From Leeuwenhoekiella blandensis MED217 (GTDB lineage: Bacteria > Bacteroidota > Bacteroidia > Flavobacteriales > Flavobacteriaceae): a stretch of 64,000 nt of DNA. Position 1 is the first letter of the stretch, and every line of letters starts with the position of its first letter. The stretch lies in NCBI RefSeq assembly GCF_000152985.1, contig NZ_CH672395.1, positions 1,625,145 to 1,689,144 of the forward strand, given 5' to 3'. The notes under the pieces were generated by a model, which was not told the DNA's origin, made no database searches, and saw nothing but the letters and a program-made list of their open reading frames with translations. Positions 35,071 to 44,661 of this stretch are shown here, piece after piece. Position numbers and translations under genes: made by a program.

Positions 35071-36174
35071 TTAATTGACTTTATAAAAACTTACACCTCC
35101 ATATTCTGAGTTGATGCTTAAGTTGTTTTTTGCTGAAGAACTTCCGTAGTAGCCTTCGTAATACTTATCTGAAGATTCGATCTGGCGTTTTGTGATCTCA
35201 AAATCATCTTCCCCGTTGAGTCCGGCATAATCCAGCTTAATGATAAAGTTGAAGTTATAAGCAGCGTTGTAACCTACTTTGACTCCTGCATATTCTGTAT
35301 TGATACGCACATTACCGGCATTTGCAGTGAGCTCATCAATACGTAGTGAACCATAATCCATACTTAAATCCAGGTTTCCATTTATTTTACCCAATTTGAC
35401 ACTTAGGTAATCTGAGTTTCCTTGTAGATTGTTTACTTCGTCGAGCGTTACCGCACCATAATCACAAGAATATTGCAGGTTTTTAATGCTTCCGAAGTTT
35501 GACTTGGTATAATCTGCGTTGAGCACAATATTTTCTCCTTTTTCTAATGTAAAGGCACTGTAGTCTGCGCGTATCTTTCCGCTTTTCATATAAGCGATAT
35601 TGGAGTTGTTTGTGTAATCAAAACTCAATTGGTTGTTGTCTGCAAGCAATTCGCCCAGGTCCAGATGTCCATAATCGCAGGATATTTTAGCCTGTCCCTT
35701 GATCTTGTCGATTGAAATTCCGCCGTAATCATTGCTGAGATCAACTTTGTTGGTTACCGGCACTTTGATCTTGTAATTGATCTCCATATTTACATTATTC
35801 CCTCCAGAAGTCCAGCTGCTCCACCACGAACTACTTGTACTTTCAATTTCTGTGCGTGCAGAAACCATATCTGTAGAAGCTTCAAATTCTACTTCGATCT
35901 GATTAAGTTTTTTGATCACTTTGTCTTCATCATTACCGTTGGTTTTGATATGAACCTCGATAACTACTTGGTTTTGATCCCAAGAAATGACATCAACATT
36001 GCCGTAGCTGTTATTGATTTTAAGCAAGGCGTTGGCATTCACATTATATTGCTTATTGATCTTCTTTTCTTTGGTATATCTGCCCTTAAAGCGGTCAGGA
36101 TCGCTGCCGTTTGCAAAAGTTACCGCGCTGGTAACTAGAAAAAGAAAGAGATATTTATAGTAATTGGTCTTCAT
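35071..36174 (-). CDS. Exported beta-helix, adhesin-like protein
   Basis: A 367-residue protein from ATG 36174 with a signal peptide (YLFLFLVTSAVTFANG). It has many short strands with repeating NDYGG, DYGHL, DYGAV, DYGSL and EYGGV turns, suggesting a solenoid similar to DUF4097/GIN-type beta-helices. A tryptophan/serine-rich stretch (SSSWWSSW) lies near residue 115. The chosen start overlaps the anti-sigma gene by 20 nt; a reading from 36207 would add 11 residues before the signal peptide and is less likely. It is probably a sigma-controlled surface or periplasmic protein of unknown partner. Confidence 0.82.
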   Translation of the reverse strand: MKTNYYKYLFLFLVTSAVTFANGSDPDRFKGRYTKEKKINKQYNVNANALLKINNSYGNVDVISWDQNQVVIEVHIKTNGNDEDKVIKKLNQIEVEFEASTDMVSARTEIESTSSSWWSSWTSGGNNVNMEINYKIKVPVTNKVDLSNDYGGISIDKIKGQAKISCDYGHLDLGELLADNNQLSFDYTNNSNIAYMKSGKIRADYSAFTLEKGENIVLNADYTKSNFGSIKNLQYSCDYGAVTLDEVNNLQGNSDYLSVKLGKINGNLDLSMDYGSLRIDELTANAGNVRINTEYAGVKVGYNAAYNFNFIIKLDYAGLNGEDDFEITKRQIESSDKYYEGYYGSSSAKNNLSINSEYGGVSFYKVN

Positions 36175-36706
36175 ATACGTCGTTTTTAATTTTTTTGATT
36201 GATTCAATTTCTTCTAAAACAGTATTCAATAGATCTATGCGTGCCTGAAAATTGGAAATCATCGCGTAGATCACCCGTTTGTCTTCACCGCTGGTGGCGA
36301 GGTCTTCGGTAAGTTGTTTGTAATCCTTTTCTAGAATTTCAAGCTGAACAAGAGCATCTTCTACCAGTTTTTGAGTTTCTGGAGTTCGGGCCTCGTTAAT
36401 GTTATACAATTCTTCCTCAATTGCTTTTGTGAAGAAATCCTGAGTCTTTGCCATTTCTGGGGAAACGGCTGCTAATTCAGCACCGCCTTTTGCGGGCTTA
36501 ATGGTAGCGTATCCTGCAAAGACCACTAATAAAATAGCTGCAGCAGAAGCCAAAGGTTTCCACCAGTCTAGCTTTTTGACAGGCTTTTCTTCTGTTTGAT
36601 TTTCTTTGAGTTTGTTTAAGAAGCGCAGCTCGTGACCATCGTCCGGTTGGGCAATGTCAAAACAGTCGCGCTGTTCTTCAAACCAGTTTTCTAGATTCGT
36701 TTTCAT
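36155..36706 (-). CDS. Membrane-anchored anti-sigma factor candidate
   Basis: A 183-residue protein: about 47 cytoplasmic residues, one transmembrane helix (PLASAAAILLVVFAGYATI) and a charged, helical periplasmic part. It begins 2 nt after the ECF sigma gene stop, the usual place for its anti-sigma partner. No zinc-type HxxxCxxC motif is visible, so it is not a classic ZAS protein. The anti-sigma call rests on topology and position. Confidence 0.78.
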   Translation of the reverse strand: MKTNLENWFEEQRDCFDIAQPDDGHELRFLNKLKENQTEEKPVKKLDWWKPLASAAAILLVVFAGYATIKPAKGGAELAAVSPEMAKTQDFFTKAIEEELYNINEARTPETQKLVEDALVQLEILEKDYKQLTEDLATSGEDKRVIYAMISNFQARIDLLNTVLEEIESIKKIKNDVYEDQLL

Positions 36707-36708
36707 AA

Positions 36709-37266
36709 TTATTCGGTGATTAACTCACTCAATTTTTTTCTTAAACTTTCTTTTGCGCGGGAAACCGTTGTCCTGCAATTGGCATAACTTATTCCCAGAA
36801 TGTCACTCATTTCTTCATAATCGTAACCTTCGATCAGATTTAGTGTAAGCGCCATTCTATAGTTTTCTTTGAGATGATTCATCGTTTGTAAAACGCGTTG
36901 CACCTCGAGCTGGTTAGTGTCACATTCGGTAATGCCTTGATCTTCTTCCAGCTTGTAAAGCGTATCATCGAGATCGTCTTCTTTGAGTCGGGCACGTTTG
37001 TTATAACTGCTGATGCTGTTATTGACAACGATACGTTTTAACCAACTCCCAAAAGTCGCTTCGCCGCTGTACGATTCAAGCTTTGTAAAAGCACTTAAAA
37101 ACGATTCTTGCATGACATCTTCGGCTTCGGCGCTATCTTTTACAATACGTAGCGAAGTATTGTACATAGCTTTGTAATACCTTTTATAAACCGTAAGCTG
37201 TGCTTGCTGATTTCCGTTTTTACATTGCTCTAAAAGCAGATCAATATGATGGTTAGTAGTATTCAA
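36709..37266 (-). CDS. ECF RNA polymerase sigma-70 factor
   Basis: A 185-residue ECF sigma factor. Region 2 (about 10-85) has YNTSLRIVKDSAEAEDVMQE and TFGSWLKRIVVNNSI; region 4 (about 125-180) has the helix-turn-helix YEEMSDILGISYANCRTTV then SRAKESLRKKL. It should direct transcription of envelope genes when released by its anti-sigma factor, which is encoded directly downstream. The next genes, two adhesin-like proteins, are probable targets. No matching ECF promoter could be identified by eye in the 227 nt before lon. Confidence 0.92.
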   Translation of the reverse strand: MNTTNHHIDLLLEQCKNGNQQAQLTVYKRYYKAMYNTSLRIVKDSAEAEDVMQESFLSAFTKLESYSGEATFGSWLKRIVVNNSISSYNKRARLKEDDLDDTLYKLEEDQGITECDTNQLEVQRVLQTMNHLKENYRMALTLNLIEGYDYEEMSDILGISYANCRTTVSRAKESLRKKLSELITE

Positions 37267-37443
37267 TAGGTTAATGCTTCAGTATAAAGATACGTTGGGA
37301 AGTGGTTTGTTACAGTTTGAAGTAATTTTTTTCCACCTACTTTAAAAACTAAGGTGGCATAAGAATTGAATTATACACTATAAGAAAGATATAAAACAGC
37401 TTAAAAGCCCATCATTAAAGGGTTTAAATCAAATAAAAAAGAT

Positions 37444-37481
37444 CACATTGTTTTCTATGTGAATGAATTTATGACAATGTG
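37444..37481 (+). promoter_or_regulatory. Inverted repeat in the lon leader
   Basis: CACATTG (37444-37450) and CAATGTG (37475-37481) form a 7-bp inverted repeat with a 24-nt spacer, ending 12 nt before the lon ATG. An alternative ATGTG at 37457 could pair with the same left arm. Function as operator or RNA hairpin is inference. Confidence 0.35.
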
Positions 37482-37493
37482 GCGTTAAAAAAT

Positions 37494-39944
37494 ATGGCAA
37501 GAACAAAATTTACAAATCTTGACAATCTGTCACTGCAGGACTTTGAAGGTGATGCTGAGTTAATTCCGCTAATGACTCCTGAAGATGAAGATGAGATTAA
37601 CAGAGAAGAATTACCCGAAACCTTACCTATACTTCCTTTAAGAAATACCGTGTTATTTCCCGGTGTTGTGATTCCTATCACCGCGGGTCGCGATATGTCT
37701 ATCGACTTGATCAACGAGGCGAATAAAGGTTCAAAAATTATAGGTGTTGTTTCTCAAAAGGATGGTGAGGTAGAAAATCCTTCGGCAGACGATATCAATA
37801 CCACAGGTGTGGTGGCGCGTATTTTACGTGTTTTAAAAATGCCTGACGGAAATGTAACTGTAATCATTCAAGGGAAGAAGCGTTTCAATATTGCTGAAGT
37901 GATTACCGAAAAACCCTATTTGGTTGCCACGGTACGCGAGGTTTCAGAAACCAGACCAGAGAAGGATTCGGCAGAGTTTAAAGCGATCATTGATTCTATT
38001 AAAGAACAGGCGCTACAGATCATCAAGCAATCGCCCAACATTCCTAGTGAAGCCGGTTTTGCGATCAAAAATATCGAGAGCGAGTCGTTCCTGATCAATT
38101 TTGTGAGTTCTAATATGAACTTAACAGTTGAGGAAAAACAAGGTTTATTAGAGATCAATGATCTTCAAGAACGTGCTTTGCAGACGTTGCGCTACATGAA
38201 TACCGAAATGCAAAAACTGGAGCTGAAAAATGATATTCAGAGCCGGGTGCATAACGATATGAGTCAGCAGCAACGTGAATATTTCTTGCATCAGCAAATG
38301 AAAACCATTCAAGAAGAATTGGGTGGTGTTTCTCAAGAAGATGAGATCGAAGAAATGCGTGAGCGTGCCAAAAAGAAGAAGTGGGATGAGAAGGTTGGCA
38401 AGCAATTCAAAAAGGAATTGGCTAAGATGCAACGTATGAATCCGCAGGTTGCAGAGTACAGCATTCAACGTAATTACCTGGATCTGTTTCTTGACCTTCC
38501 TTGGAATAAATTCAGCAAAGATAAATTTGATTTAAAGCGTGCTAAGAAAATTCTTGACCGCGATCATTACGGATTAGATGATGTTAAGAAGCGAATTATT
38601 GAATATCTCGCAGTATTAAAACTGCGTAACGATATGAAGTCTCCTATTTTATGTCTTTACGGACCTCCGGGAGTTGGTAAAACTTCTTTAGGGAAATCGG
38701 TTGCCGAAGCGCTAGGACGCGAATATGTACGTATGAGTTTGGGTGGTTTACGTGACGAAGCAGAAATCCGTGGACACCGTAAAACCTACATCGGAGCGAT
38801 GCCGGGTAGAATTCTTCAGAATTTGAAAAAGGCAGGAACCAGCAATCCGGTATTTGTTTTAGATGAGATCGATAAGTTGAGCAATAGCAATCAGGGAGAT
38901 CCTTCTTCGGCTTTGCTTGAAGTATTAGATCCTGAACAAAATGCAGAGTTTCACGATAATTTCTTAGAACTTGGGTTTGATCTTTCTAAAGTGATGTTTA
39001 TCGCTACGGCAAACAATCTAGGAGGCATTCAGCCGGCGTTGCGTGATCGTATGGAGATCATTAACGTTACCGGTTATACCATCGAAGAGAAAGTAGAAAT
39101 TGGGAAACGTCACCTACTTCCGAAGCAATTGAAAGAACATGGCGTTACTGCAGATCAATTGAAGATCGCAAAGCCTCAGTTAGAAAAAATTGTTGAAGGT
39201 TATACGCGAGAATCCGGTGTGCGTGGTTTAGAAAAACAAATCGCAAAAATGGTGCGTTACGCGGCCAAAAATATTGCGATGGAAGAGGAATACAAAGTCA
39301 AAGTTGATAACGATACCGTTGTTGAGGTATTAGGTTCACCTAAATTAGAACGTAATAAATATGAAAACAATGATGTCGCAGGTGTCGTAACCGGATTGGC
39401 CTGGACGCAAGTAGGCGGTGATATTCTCTTTATAGAATCTATACTTTCTAAAGGAAAAGGCAACCTTAGCGTTACCGGAAATCTGGGTAAAGTGATGAAA
39501 GAGAGTGCGACCTTAGCAATGGAATATATTAAATCAAATGCCGAGCGTCTTGAGCTGGATCCAACAGTGTTTGAAAAGTACAATGTGCATATTCACGTAC
39601 CTGAAGGAGCAACGCCTAAAGATGGACCAAGTGCCGGGATCACCATGTTAACTTCTTTGGTTTCTTTGTTTACCCAGCGTAAGGTGAAGAAAAGTATTGC
39701 GATGACCGGTGAGATCACATTACGTGGTAAAGTGCTTCCGGTAGGCGGAATTAAAGAAAAGATTCTTGCAGCCAAACGTGCACACATCAAAGAGATCATT
39801 ATGTGTGCAGAAAATGAGCGCGATATTAAAGAGATCAACGAGGATTATCTAAAAGGACTTACGTTTCATTATGTAAATGATATGAGCGAAGTGCTCGATA
39901 TTGCACTTACCAATCAAAAGGTAAAGCACGCAAAAGCTCTTTAA
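37494..39944 (+). CDS. lon: ATP-dependent protease Lon
   Basis: An 816-residue LonA protease. The N-terminal LON domain begins near [15 protein letters not shown]; a long coiled-coil region follows; the AAA+ domain has [13 protein letters not shown] (Walker A) and VFVLDEIDK (Walker B). The proteolytic domain has [11 protein letters not shown] with the catalytic serine and [18 protein letters not shown] with the lysine. It removes damaged and regulatory proteins. ATG 37494 is used instead of an in-frame GTG at 37479. The gene is divergent from the ECF sigma factor and ends in a terminator. Confidence 0.96.
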   Translation: MARTKFTNLDNLSLQDFEGDAELIPLMTPEDEDEINREELPETLPILPLRNTVLFPGVVIPITAGRDMSIDLINEANKGSKIIGVVSQKDGEVENPSADDINTTGVVARILRVLKMPDGNVTVIIQGKKRFNIAEVITEKPYLVATVREVSETRPEKDSAEFKAIIDSIKEQALQIIKQSPNIPSEAGFAIKNIESESFLINFVSSNMNLTVEEKQGLLEINDLQERALQTLRYMNTEMQKLELKNDIQSRVHNDMSQQQREYFLHQQMKTIQEELGGVSQEDEIEEMRERAKKKKWDEKVGKQFKKELAKMQRMNPQVAEYSIQRNYLDLFLDLPWNKFSKDKFDLKRAKKILDRDHYGLDDVKKRIIEYLAVLKLRNDMKSPILCLYGPPGVGKTSLGKSVAEALGREYVRMSLGGLRDEAEIRGHRKTYIGAMPGRILQNLKKAGTSNPVFVLDEIDKLSNSNQGDPSSALLEVLDPEQNAEFHDNFLELGFDLSKVMFIATANNLGGIQPALRDRMEIINVTGYTIEEKVEIGKRHLLPKQLKEHGVTADQLKIAKPQLEKIVEGYTRESGVRGLEKQIAKMVRYAAKNIAMEEEYKVKVDNDTVVEVLGSPKLERNKYENNDVAGVVTGLAWTQVGGDILFIESILSKGKGNLSVTGNLGKVMKESATLAMEYIKSNAERLELDPTVFEKYNVHIHVPEGATPKDGPSAGITMLTSLVSLFTQRKVKKSIAMTGEITLRGKVLPVGGIKEKILAAKRAHIKEIIMCAENERDIKEINEDYLKGLTFHYVNDMSEVLDIALTNQKVKHAKAL

Positions 39945-39965
39945 TAGATTTTAAACTATAAATTG

Positions 39966-39997
39966 AAACCCACTTCAAAAACGGAGTGGGTTTTTTA
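39966..39997 (+). terminator. lon terminator
   Basis: AACCCACTTC pairs with GAGTGGGTT across a short loop, followed by TTTTTT. Confidence 0.88.
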
Positions 39998-40058
39998 ATG
40001 GGTAAGAAATAAAGTATACTTGTAAGCGTTTTGCGTTTAGGGTTTTTGGTGATTTGAT

Positions 40059-41078
40059 ATGGTAAAAAAGCTACTTTTAATTTTAGCCTTGTTTACAAGC
40101 TTCAATTTTTGGGCACAGTTGGGCGGTCGCGCTACCTATCAGTTTTTAAATTTGGTTTCTTCACCAAAACAAGCCGCTTTAGGCGGTAAATTACTCACCG
40201 ATTATAGTTACGATCCCACGAGTGGATTGTTCAATCCGGCGACGATAAATCCGGAGATGCATAATCAACTTTCGCTGAATTATGTCAATTATCTGGCCGA
40301 TGTAAATTATGGGACCGTAGGTTATGCTTATGAATACGATCGCCGAAGCGGTGTTTTTCACGCAGGAGTAACCTATGTGAATTATGGAACTTTTGAAGGC
40401 TATGATGAGCGCGGTAATGCAACAGCAGACTTTAGTGGGGGAGAAGTGGCGTTTTCTACAGGTTATGCTTTTAATATTCCGCGAACAGATTTTTTTGTCG
40501 GAGCCAATGTTAAATTGATTTCTTCAAAATTGGAGCAGTACACTTCGTTGGGTGGCGCGTTAGATCTGGGATTTATCTATGTGAATGACGAACTGGAACT
40601 GAATATCGCCGGAGTGGTGCGCAATATCGGGACGCAGTTTACGGCTTATGATGTGACGTATGAGCGATTACCGCTGGAAATTGATCTGGGCATTTCTCAA
40701 AAGTTAGAACACGTTCCGCTTCGGTGGCATTTCACCTTAGAAAATCTACAGAATTGGAATCTGGCATTTGCAAATCCGGCGCGGGCAACTTCAGATTTAA
40801 ATGGAACTACTACACCAGAAAATGTCAATTTCTTTGATGAAGCACTCCGCCATATGATTTTTGCAGCAGAGTTATTTCCCGATAAAGGCTTCAATATTCG
40901 TTTAGGGTATAGTGTGCGCAGAGCGGAAGAATTACGCATTGTAGACCAGCGTAGTTTTGCAGGTCTAAGTGCCGGTTTCTCTGTGAAGTTTAATAAATTG
41001 CGCTTGAGTTACAGCTACGCGCGTTATAACAGTGCTGCAAGCTCGGGATTTTTTGGTTTAAATGTAGATTTAAACTGA
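40059..41078 (+). CDS. porQ: Type IX secretion system protein PorQ
   Basis: A 339-residue outer-membrane beta-barrel with signal peptide LLLILALFTSFNFWAQ. The N-terminus GGRATYQFLNLVSSPKQAAL is the diagnostic PorQ/PorV-like start. PorQ works with PorV, PorU and PorZ in the attachment complex that removes the C-terminal sorting domain from T9SS cargo. The gene overlaps cmk by one base (TGATG), a linkage that is common in Bacteroidota. No other T9SS gene is in the window. Confidence 0.9.
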   Translation: MVKKLLLILALFTSFNFWAQLGGRATYQFLNLVSSPKQAALGGKLLTDYSYDPTSGLFNPATINPEMHNQLSLNYVNYLADVNYGTVGYAYEYDRRSGVFHAGVTYVNYGTFEGYDERGNATADFSGGEVAFSTGYAFNIPRTDFFVGANVKLISSKLEQYTSLGGALDLGFIYVNDELELNIAGVVRNIGTQFTAYDVTYERLPLEIDLGISQKLEHVPLRWHFTLENLQNWNLAFANPARATSDLNGTTTPENVNFFDEALRHMIFAAELFPDKGFNIRLGYSVRRAEELRIVDQRSFAGLSAGFSVKFNKLRLSYSYARYNSAASSGFFGLNVDLN

Positions 41079-41809
41079 TGGTTCCAAAACCATTAACCTT
41101 CAACTTGAATCATTTGAAAAAAATCACCATCGCCATAGACGGCTTTTCTTCTACAGGAAAAAGTACCGTTGCAAAAATGCTGGCCAAAGAACTCGAGTAT
41201 GTTTATGTAGATACCGGAGCAATGTATCGTGCCGTAACGCTTTATGCAATGCGGAAGCTTTTTATAAAAGATGGGCATTTTGATAAAGAAGGATTGATTA
41301 GACATTTGTTTATGGTTTCGGTGAAGTTTCAGATGAATGCAGAAACCGGGATCGCAGATGTATATTTAAATGGTGAAAATGTAGAGCGAGAGATCAGAAC
41401 CTTAGAAGTTTCCAACTTTGTGAGTCAGATCGCTGCGATTCCTGAAGTGCGCAAACTCATGGTGCAGAAGCAACACGAGATGGGCAAAGAAAAAGGTATT
41501 GTGATGGATGGTCGCGACATTGGGACTGTGGTATTTCCCGATGCAGAATTGAAAGTGTTTATGACTGCATCTGCAGATGAGCGTGCCCGCCGTCGTTATG
41601 AAGAGCTCAAAGCCAAGGGCGATGAGGTAAGCTATGAGGCGGTTTTAGAGAATGTTCAGAAGCGTGATGAATTAGATACTTCTCGTGAAGATTCTCCACT
41701 TGTGCAGGCAGAAGATGCCATTCTGCTAGATAACACGCATACCAATATTGAAGATCAGTTTCATATTCTTTTACAACTTGCAAAAGACCGTATCTACGGT
41801 AGATGCTAA
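41078..41809 (+). CDS. cmk: Cytidylate kinase
   Basis: A 243-residue (d)CMP kinase. The P-loop is IDGFSSTGKSTVAKML; YVDTGAMYRAVT and VMDGRDIGTVVFPDA contact the nucleotide, and the lid region carries ERARRRYEEL. ATG 41078 shares its A with the porQ stop TGA; a TTG at 41114 would give a start nearer to the family norm (LKKITIAIDG), so the first 12 residues are uncertain. Translation is probably coupled to porQ. Confidence 0.93.
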   Translation: MVPKPLTFNLNHLKKITIAIDGFSSTGKSTVAKMLAKELEYVYVDTGAMYRAVTLYAMRKLFIKDGHFDKEGLIRHLFMVSVKFQMNAETGIADVYLNGENVEREIRTLEVSNFVSQIAAIPEVRKLMVQKQHEMGKEKGIVMDGRDIGTVVFPDAELKVFMTASADERARRRYEELKAKGDEVSYEAVLENVQKRDELDTSREDSPLVQAEDAILLDNTHTNIEDQFHILLQLAKDRIYGRC

Positions 41810-41833
41810 TCTTTTGAAACCCCTCAATTTTTA

Positions 41834-43003
41834 ATGAAAGCTACCCAACTCGATCGTGGGCTACTCTACTTGATGGCTGCAGGAGCAGGTCTTGTTGTAG
41901 CCAATAATTACTACAATCAGCCGCTTCTTAATTTAATGGCCAAAACTTTTTCGGTCACCGAAGCGCAAGTGAGTAATATTCCGTTGGCGACACAATTGGG
42001 TTATGCTTTTGGATTGCTTTTTATCATTCCGTTAGGGGATAAGTTTTCAAGAAGGAACATCATTTTAATAGACTTTGTGGCGATAATTAGTTCGTTATTG
42101 GTAACCGCTATAGCGCCTTCACTGTTTATATTAACCGTTTCTAGCTTTTGCGTAGGCTTTTCATCTGTAGTGCCGCAATTGTTTGTGCCGATGGCTGCCC
42201 AACTCGCTACCGAAGAAAATCGAGGTAAAGCCATTGGGATTGTGATGAGCGGTTTGCTTATCGGGATTTTAGGAAGCCGTTTTCTTAGCGGAATGGTTGG
42301 AGAATATTTTGGCTGGCGTTTTATGTATTATGTAGCCGCTGTGATAATGCTTGTTTATGCGGCCTTAATTTATTTCAAACTGCCTGACGTGGCTACCAAT
42401 TTTAAAGGAACCTATGCGCAGTTGATGCAGTCGCTTCTACAACTCGTAAAAACAAAGCCCGAAGTACGAATTGCTGCGCTACGAGGAGCTTTGGGGTTTG
42501 CAGGATTTAGCGCATTCTGGACGACGCTGGTGTTTCTTATGGAAACCAATTTTGGCTACGGAAGTGGCGCTGCGGGACTTTTTGGGGTTTTAGGGATGAT
42601 CGGAGCGCTGGGCGCAACACTATCAGGAAAACTGAATGATAAATACAATTCTAAAAAACTCATCTATCTCTTTACAGGCATCTTAGTGCTCTCGTGGATT
42701 GTTTTTCAGTTTAGCGGAACTTCTATACTCGGTTTAGTCATTGGCGTTTTGGCTGTTGATTTTGGACTGCAATGCCTGCACGTGACCAATCAGAACATTA
42801 TTTTTAAACAGAATCCTGAAGCGCGCAATCGCGTAAATACCATTTATATGGTCATTTATTTTATAGGTGGAGCACTTGGTACTGTTTCTGGAGCTTATGC
42901 CTGGCAGCATTATCAATGGGCGGGTGTTGCGACTTTGGGATTGGGTTATTCCATCTTGATCATCATACTTCAGTTATTATTTCAGTGGAAGCATAAACGC
43001 TAA
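41834..43003 (+). CDS. MFS transporter
   Basis: A 389-residue permease with twelve predicted helices. The start GLLYLMAAGAGLVVANNYYNQ followed by PLL, and GDKFSRRNIIL between helices 2 and 3, are typical of the YgaY-like/drug:H+ antiporter branch of MFS. No substrate can be inferred. It lies 24 nt after cmk and could be co-transcribed with it. Confidence 0.85.
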   Translation: MKATQLDRGLLYLMAAGAGLVVANNYYNQPLLNLMAKTFSVTEAQVSNIPLATQLGYAFGLLFIIPLGDKFSRRNIILIDFVAIISSLLVTAIAPSLFILTVSSFCVGFSSVVPQLFVPMAAQLATEENRGKAIGIVMSGLLIGILGSRFLSGMVGEYFGWRFMYYVAAVIMLVYAALIYFKLPDVATNFKGTYAQLMQSLLQLVKTKPEVRIAALRGALGFAGFSAFWTTLVFLMETNFGYGSGAAGLFGVLGMIGALGATLSGKLNDKYNSKKLIYLFTGILVLSWIVFQFSGTSILGLVIGVLAVDFGLQCLHVTNQNIIFKQNPEARNRVNTIYMVIYFIGGALGTVSGAYAWQHYQWAGVATLGLGYSILIIILQLLFQWKHKR

Positions 43004-43080
43004 ATCCTGCCTTTTGACTTTATTTGAAGATTCATATGCTAAATTCCCCATAAGATGTGCTTAAGGCTTTACTAAAACCA

Positions 43081-43094
43081 CTTGGTTGACCAAG
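43081..43094 (+). promoter_or_regulatory. Small inverted repeat upstream of gabD
   Basis: CTTGGT and ACCAAG separated by TG form a perfect 6-bp inverted repeat 80 nt before the gene. It may be an operator, but such a short repeat could be chance. Confidence 0.25.
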
Positions 43095-43173
43095 GCTACT
43101 CATTAACTTTAAAATAAAAATTGCTCGGCTGCTTGATAGTAAGCAATGCCGAAAACTATTTAAAAGAAGAATT

Positions 43174-44604
43174 ATGAGTACAGATGTTTTAGAGAAGCTC
43201 ACTGCGACAGAGCAAGCTTCAAGTAGTGATACGATTCAAACTATAAATCCGTCAACAGGACAGCCGCTCAACAGTTACAAAATGATGACTGATCAAGAAG
43301 CCAGTGAAGCTGTTAAAGCAACACATCAAGCTTTTTTGACGTGGAAGACTTTTTCATTAGAAAAGCGTGCAGAATTTATTAATAAAATAGGTGAAAGCTT
43401 AAGCAAGCACAAAGACCAACTGGTAAAATTGATGACCCAGGAAATGGGGAAACTTACCAGTCAGGGAGAACAAGAGGTCGATTTATGTGTAGGAATTTGT
43501 GAATACACTGCGAAAAATGGACCCGAAGTATTGAAGGATGAAGAACGCACCTTGCCCGATGGCGGTAAAGGACTTATTACAAATGCGCCTATTGGAGTCA
43601 TCTACGGAATTCAACCTTGGAATTTTCCAACCTATCAGGTAATTCGTTATGCGATTGCCAACTTGATGGCAGGAAACGGCGTGTTATTAAAGCACGCTGA
43701 AAACGTAACCGGTTCAGCGTTATTAATTGATAAGATCATACGGGAGGCCGGCCTACCTGAAAACATTTTTACTGTGCTAAGAATTTCGCACGAACAATCT
43801 GATGCGATCATTGAAAATGATTTAGTGCGCGGAGTTACCTTGACGGGTAGCGGAGCAGCGGGTAAAGTTGTTGGCGAAAAAGCCGGAAAAGCTTTAAAGA
43901 AAACAGTTTTAGAACTTGGATCTAACGATGCGTATTTAGTTCTAGACGACGCTGATGTAGATACTGCGGTAGAATGGAGTATTAAAGGACGAATTTATAA
44001 CAACGGGGAGACTTGTGTTGCTGCTAAACGTTTTGTGGTAACTGAAAAAGTCTACGACGAATTCAAAGAAAAGTTCGTTGCCGGAATGAAAGAAATTAAA
44101 TTCGGTGATCCTGCGGATGATACTGTAGACATAGGACCGATGGCACGTAAAGACTTACGTGAGAAGTTGCACAATCAATTAAAAGAAAGTGTCGCCAATG
44201 GCGCTGAAATTTTATGTGGAGGTGAGTTGCCAGAGGGTGACGGTTACTTTTATCCTGCAACGGTGTTAGGAAATGTAAAACCCGGTCAACCTGCATATGA
44301 TGATGAGTTGTTCGGTCCTGTTGCATCTTTAATCAAAGCAAAAGATAATCAAGATGCTATGCGTATCGCAAATGACAGCCGTTTTGGATTAGGTGGCGGA
44401 ATCTTCTCTAAAGATGAAGCAGCAGCATTCGAATTGGCTAAAAATCACTTCGATACCGGTATGGTGTTCATCAACAGTTTTGGTGTTGCTCAGCCTAATA
44501 TGCCTTTTGGTGGCGTAAAAGCTTCAGGATATGGTAGAGAGCACGGAGGCTTTGGAGTCAAAGAATTTGTTAATGAAAAGGCAATTATGAGACTCAACAG
44601 CTAG
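43174..44604 (+). CDS. gabD: NAD(P)-dependent succinate-semialdehyde dehydrogenase
   Basis: A 476-residue aldehyde dehydrogenase. IQPWNFPTYQVIRY and TGSGAAGKVVGEKAGK bind the cofactor, LELGSND holds the general-base glutamate and NNGETCVAAKR the catalytic cysteine; the C-terminus has MPFGGVKASGYGREHGG. Closest to succinate-semialdehyde dehydrogenases that feed the GABA shunt into the TCA cycle, although substrate cannot be proven by motif alone. It has its own terminator. Confidence 0.85.
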   Translation: MSTDVLEKLTATEQASSSDTIQTINPSTGQPLNSYKMMTDQEASEAVKATHQAFLTWKTFSLEKRAEFINKIGESLSKHKDQLVKLMTQEMGKLTSQGEQEVDLCVGICEYTAKNGPEVLKDEERTLPDGGKGLITNAPIGVIYGIQPWNFPTYQVIRYAIANLMAGNGVLLKHAENVTGSALLIDKIIREAGLPENIFTVLRISHEQSDAIIENDLVRGVTLTGSGAAGKVVGEKAGKALKKTVLELGSNDAYLVLDDADVDTAVEWSIKGRIYNNGETCVAAKRFVVTEKVYDEFKEKFVAGMKEIKFGDPADDTVDIGPMARKDLREKLHNQLKESVANGAEILCGGELPEGDGYFYPATVLGNVKPGQPAYDDELFGPVASLIKAKDNQDAMRIANDSRFGLGGGIFSKDEAAAFELAKNHFDTGMVFINSFGVAQPNMPFGGVKASGYGREHGGFGVKEFVNEKAIMRLNS

Positions 44605-44625
44605 GTGAAGAGATTAATTTAAATA

Positions 44626-44657
44626 AAAATCCCCGTTCAGTGATGAACGGGGATTTT
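44626..44657. terminator. Bidirectional terminator between gabD and the M20 gene
   Basis: AAAATCCCCGTTC and GAACGGGGATTTT form a perfect 13-bp stem between convergent genes. Confidence 0.93.
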
Positions 44658-44661
44658 CTTT

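Noticed and set aside
41834-43003. MFS gene as a drug efflux pump
   Set aside because: Only general MFS motifs are visible; no regulator or resistance context supports a substrate.
43004-43173. Possible riboswitch or tRNA before gabD
   Set aside because: Only a 6-bp inverted repeat is evident; there is no cloverleaf and no known riboswitch core that I can recognise.
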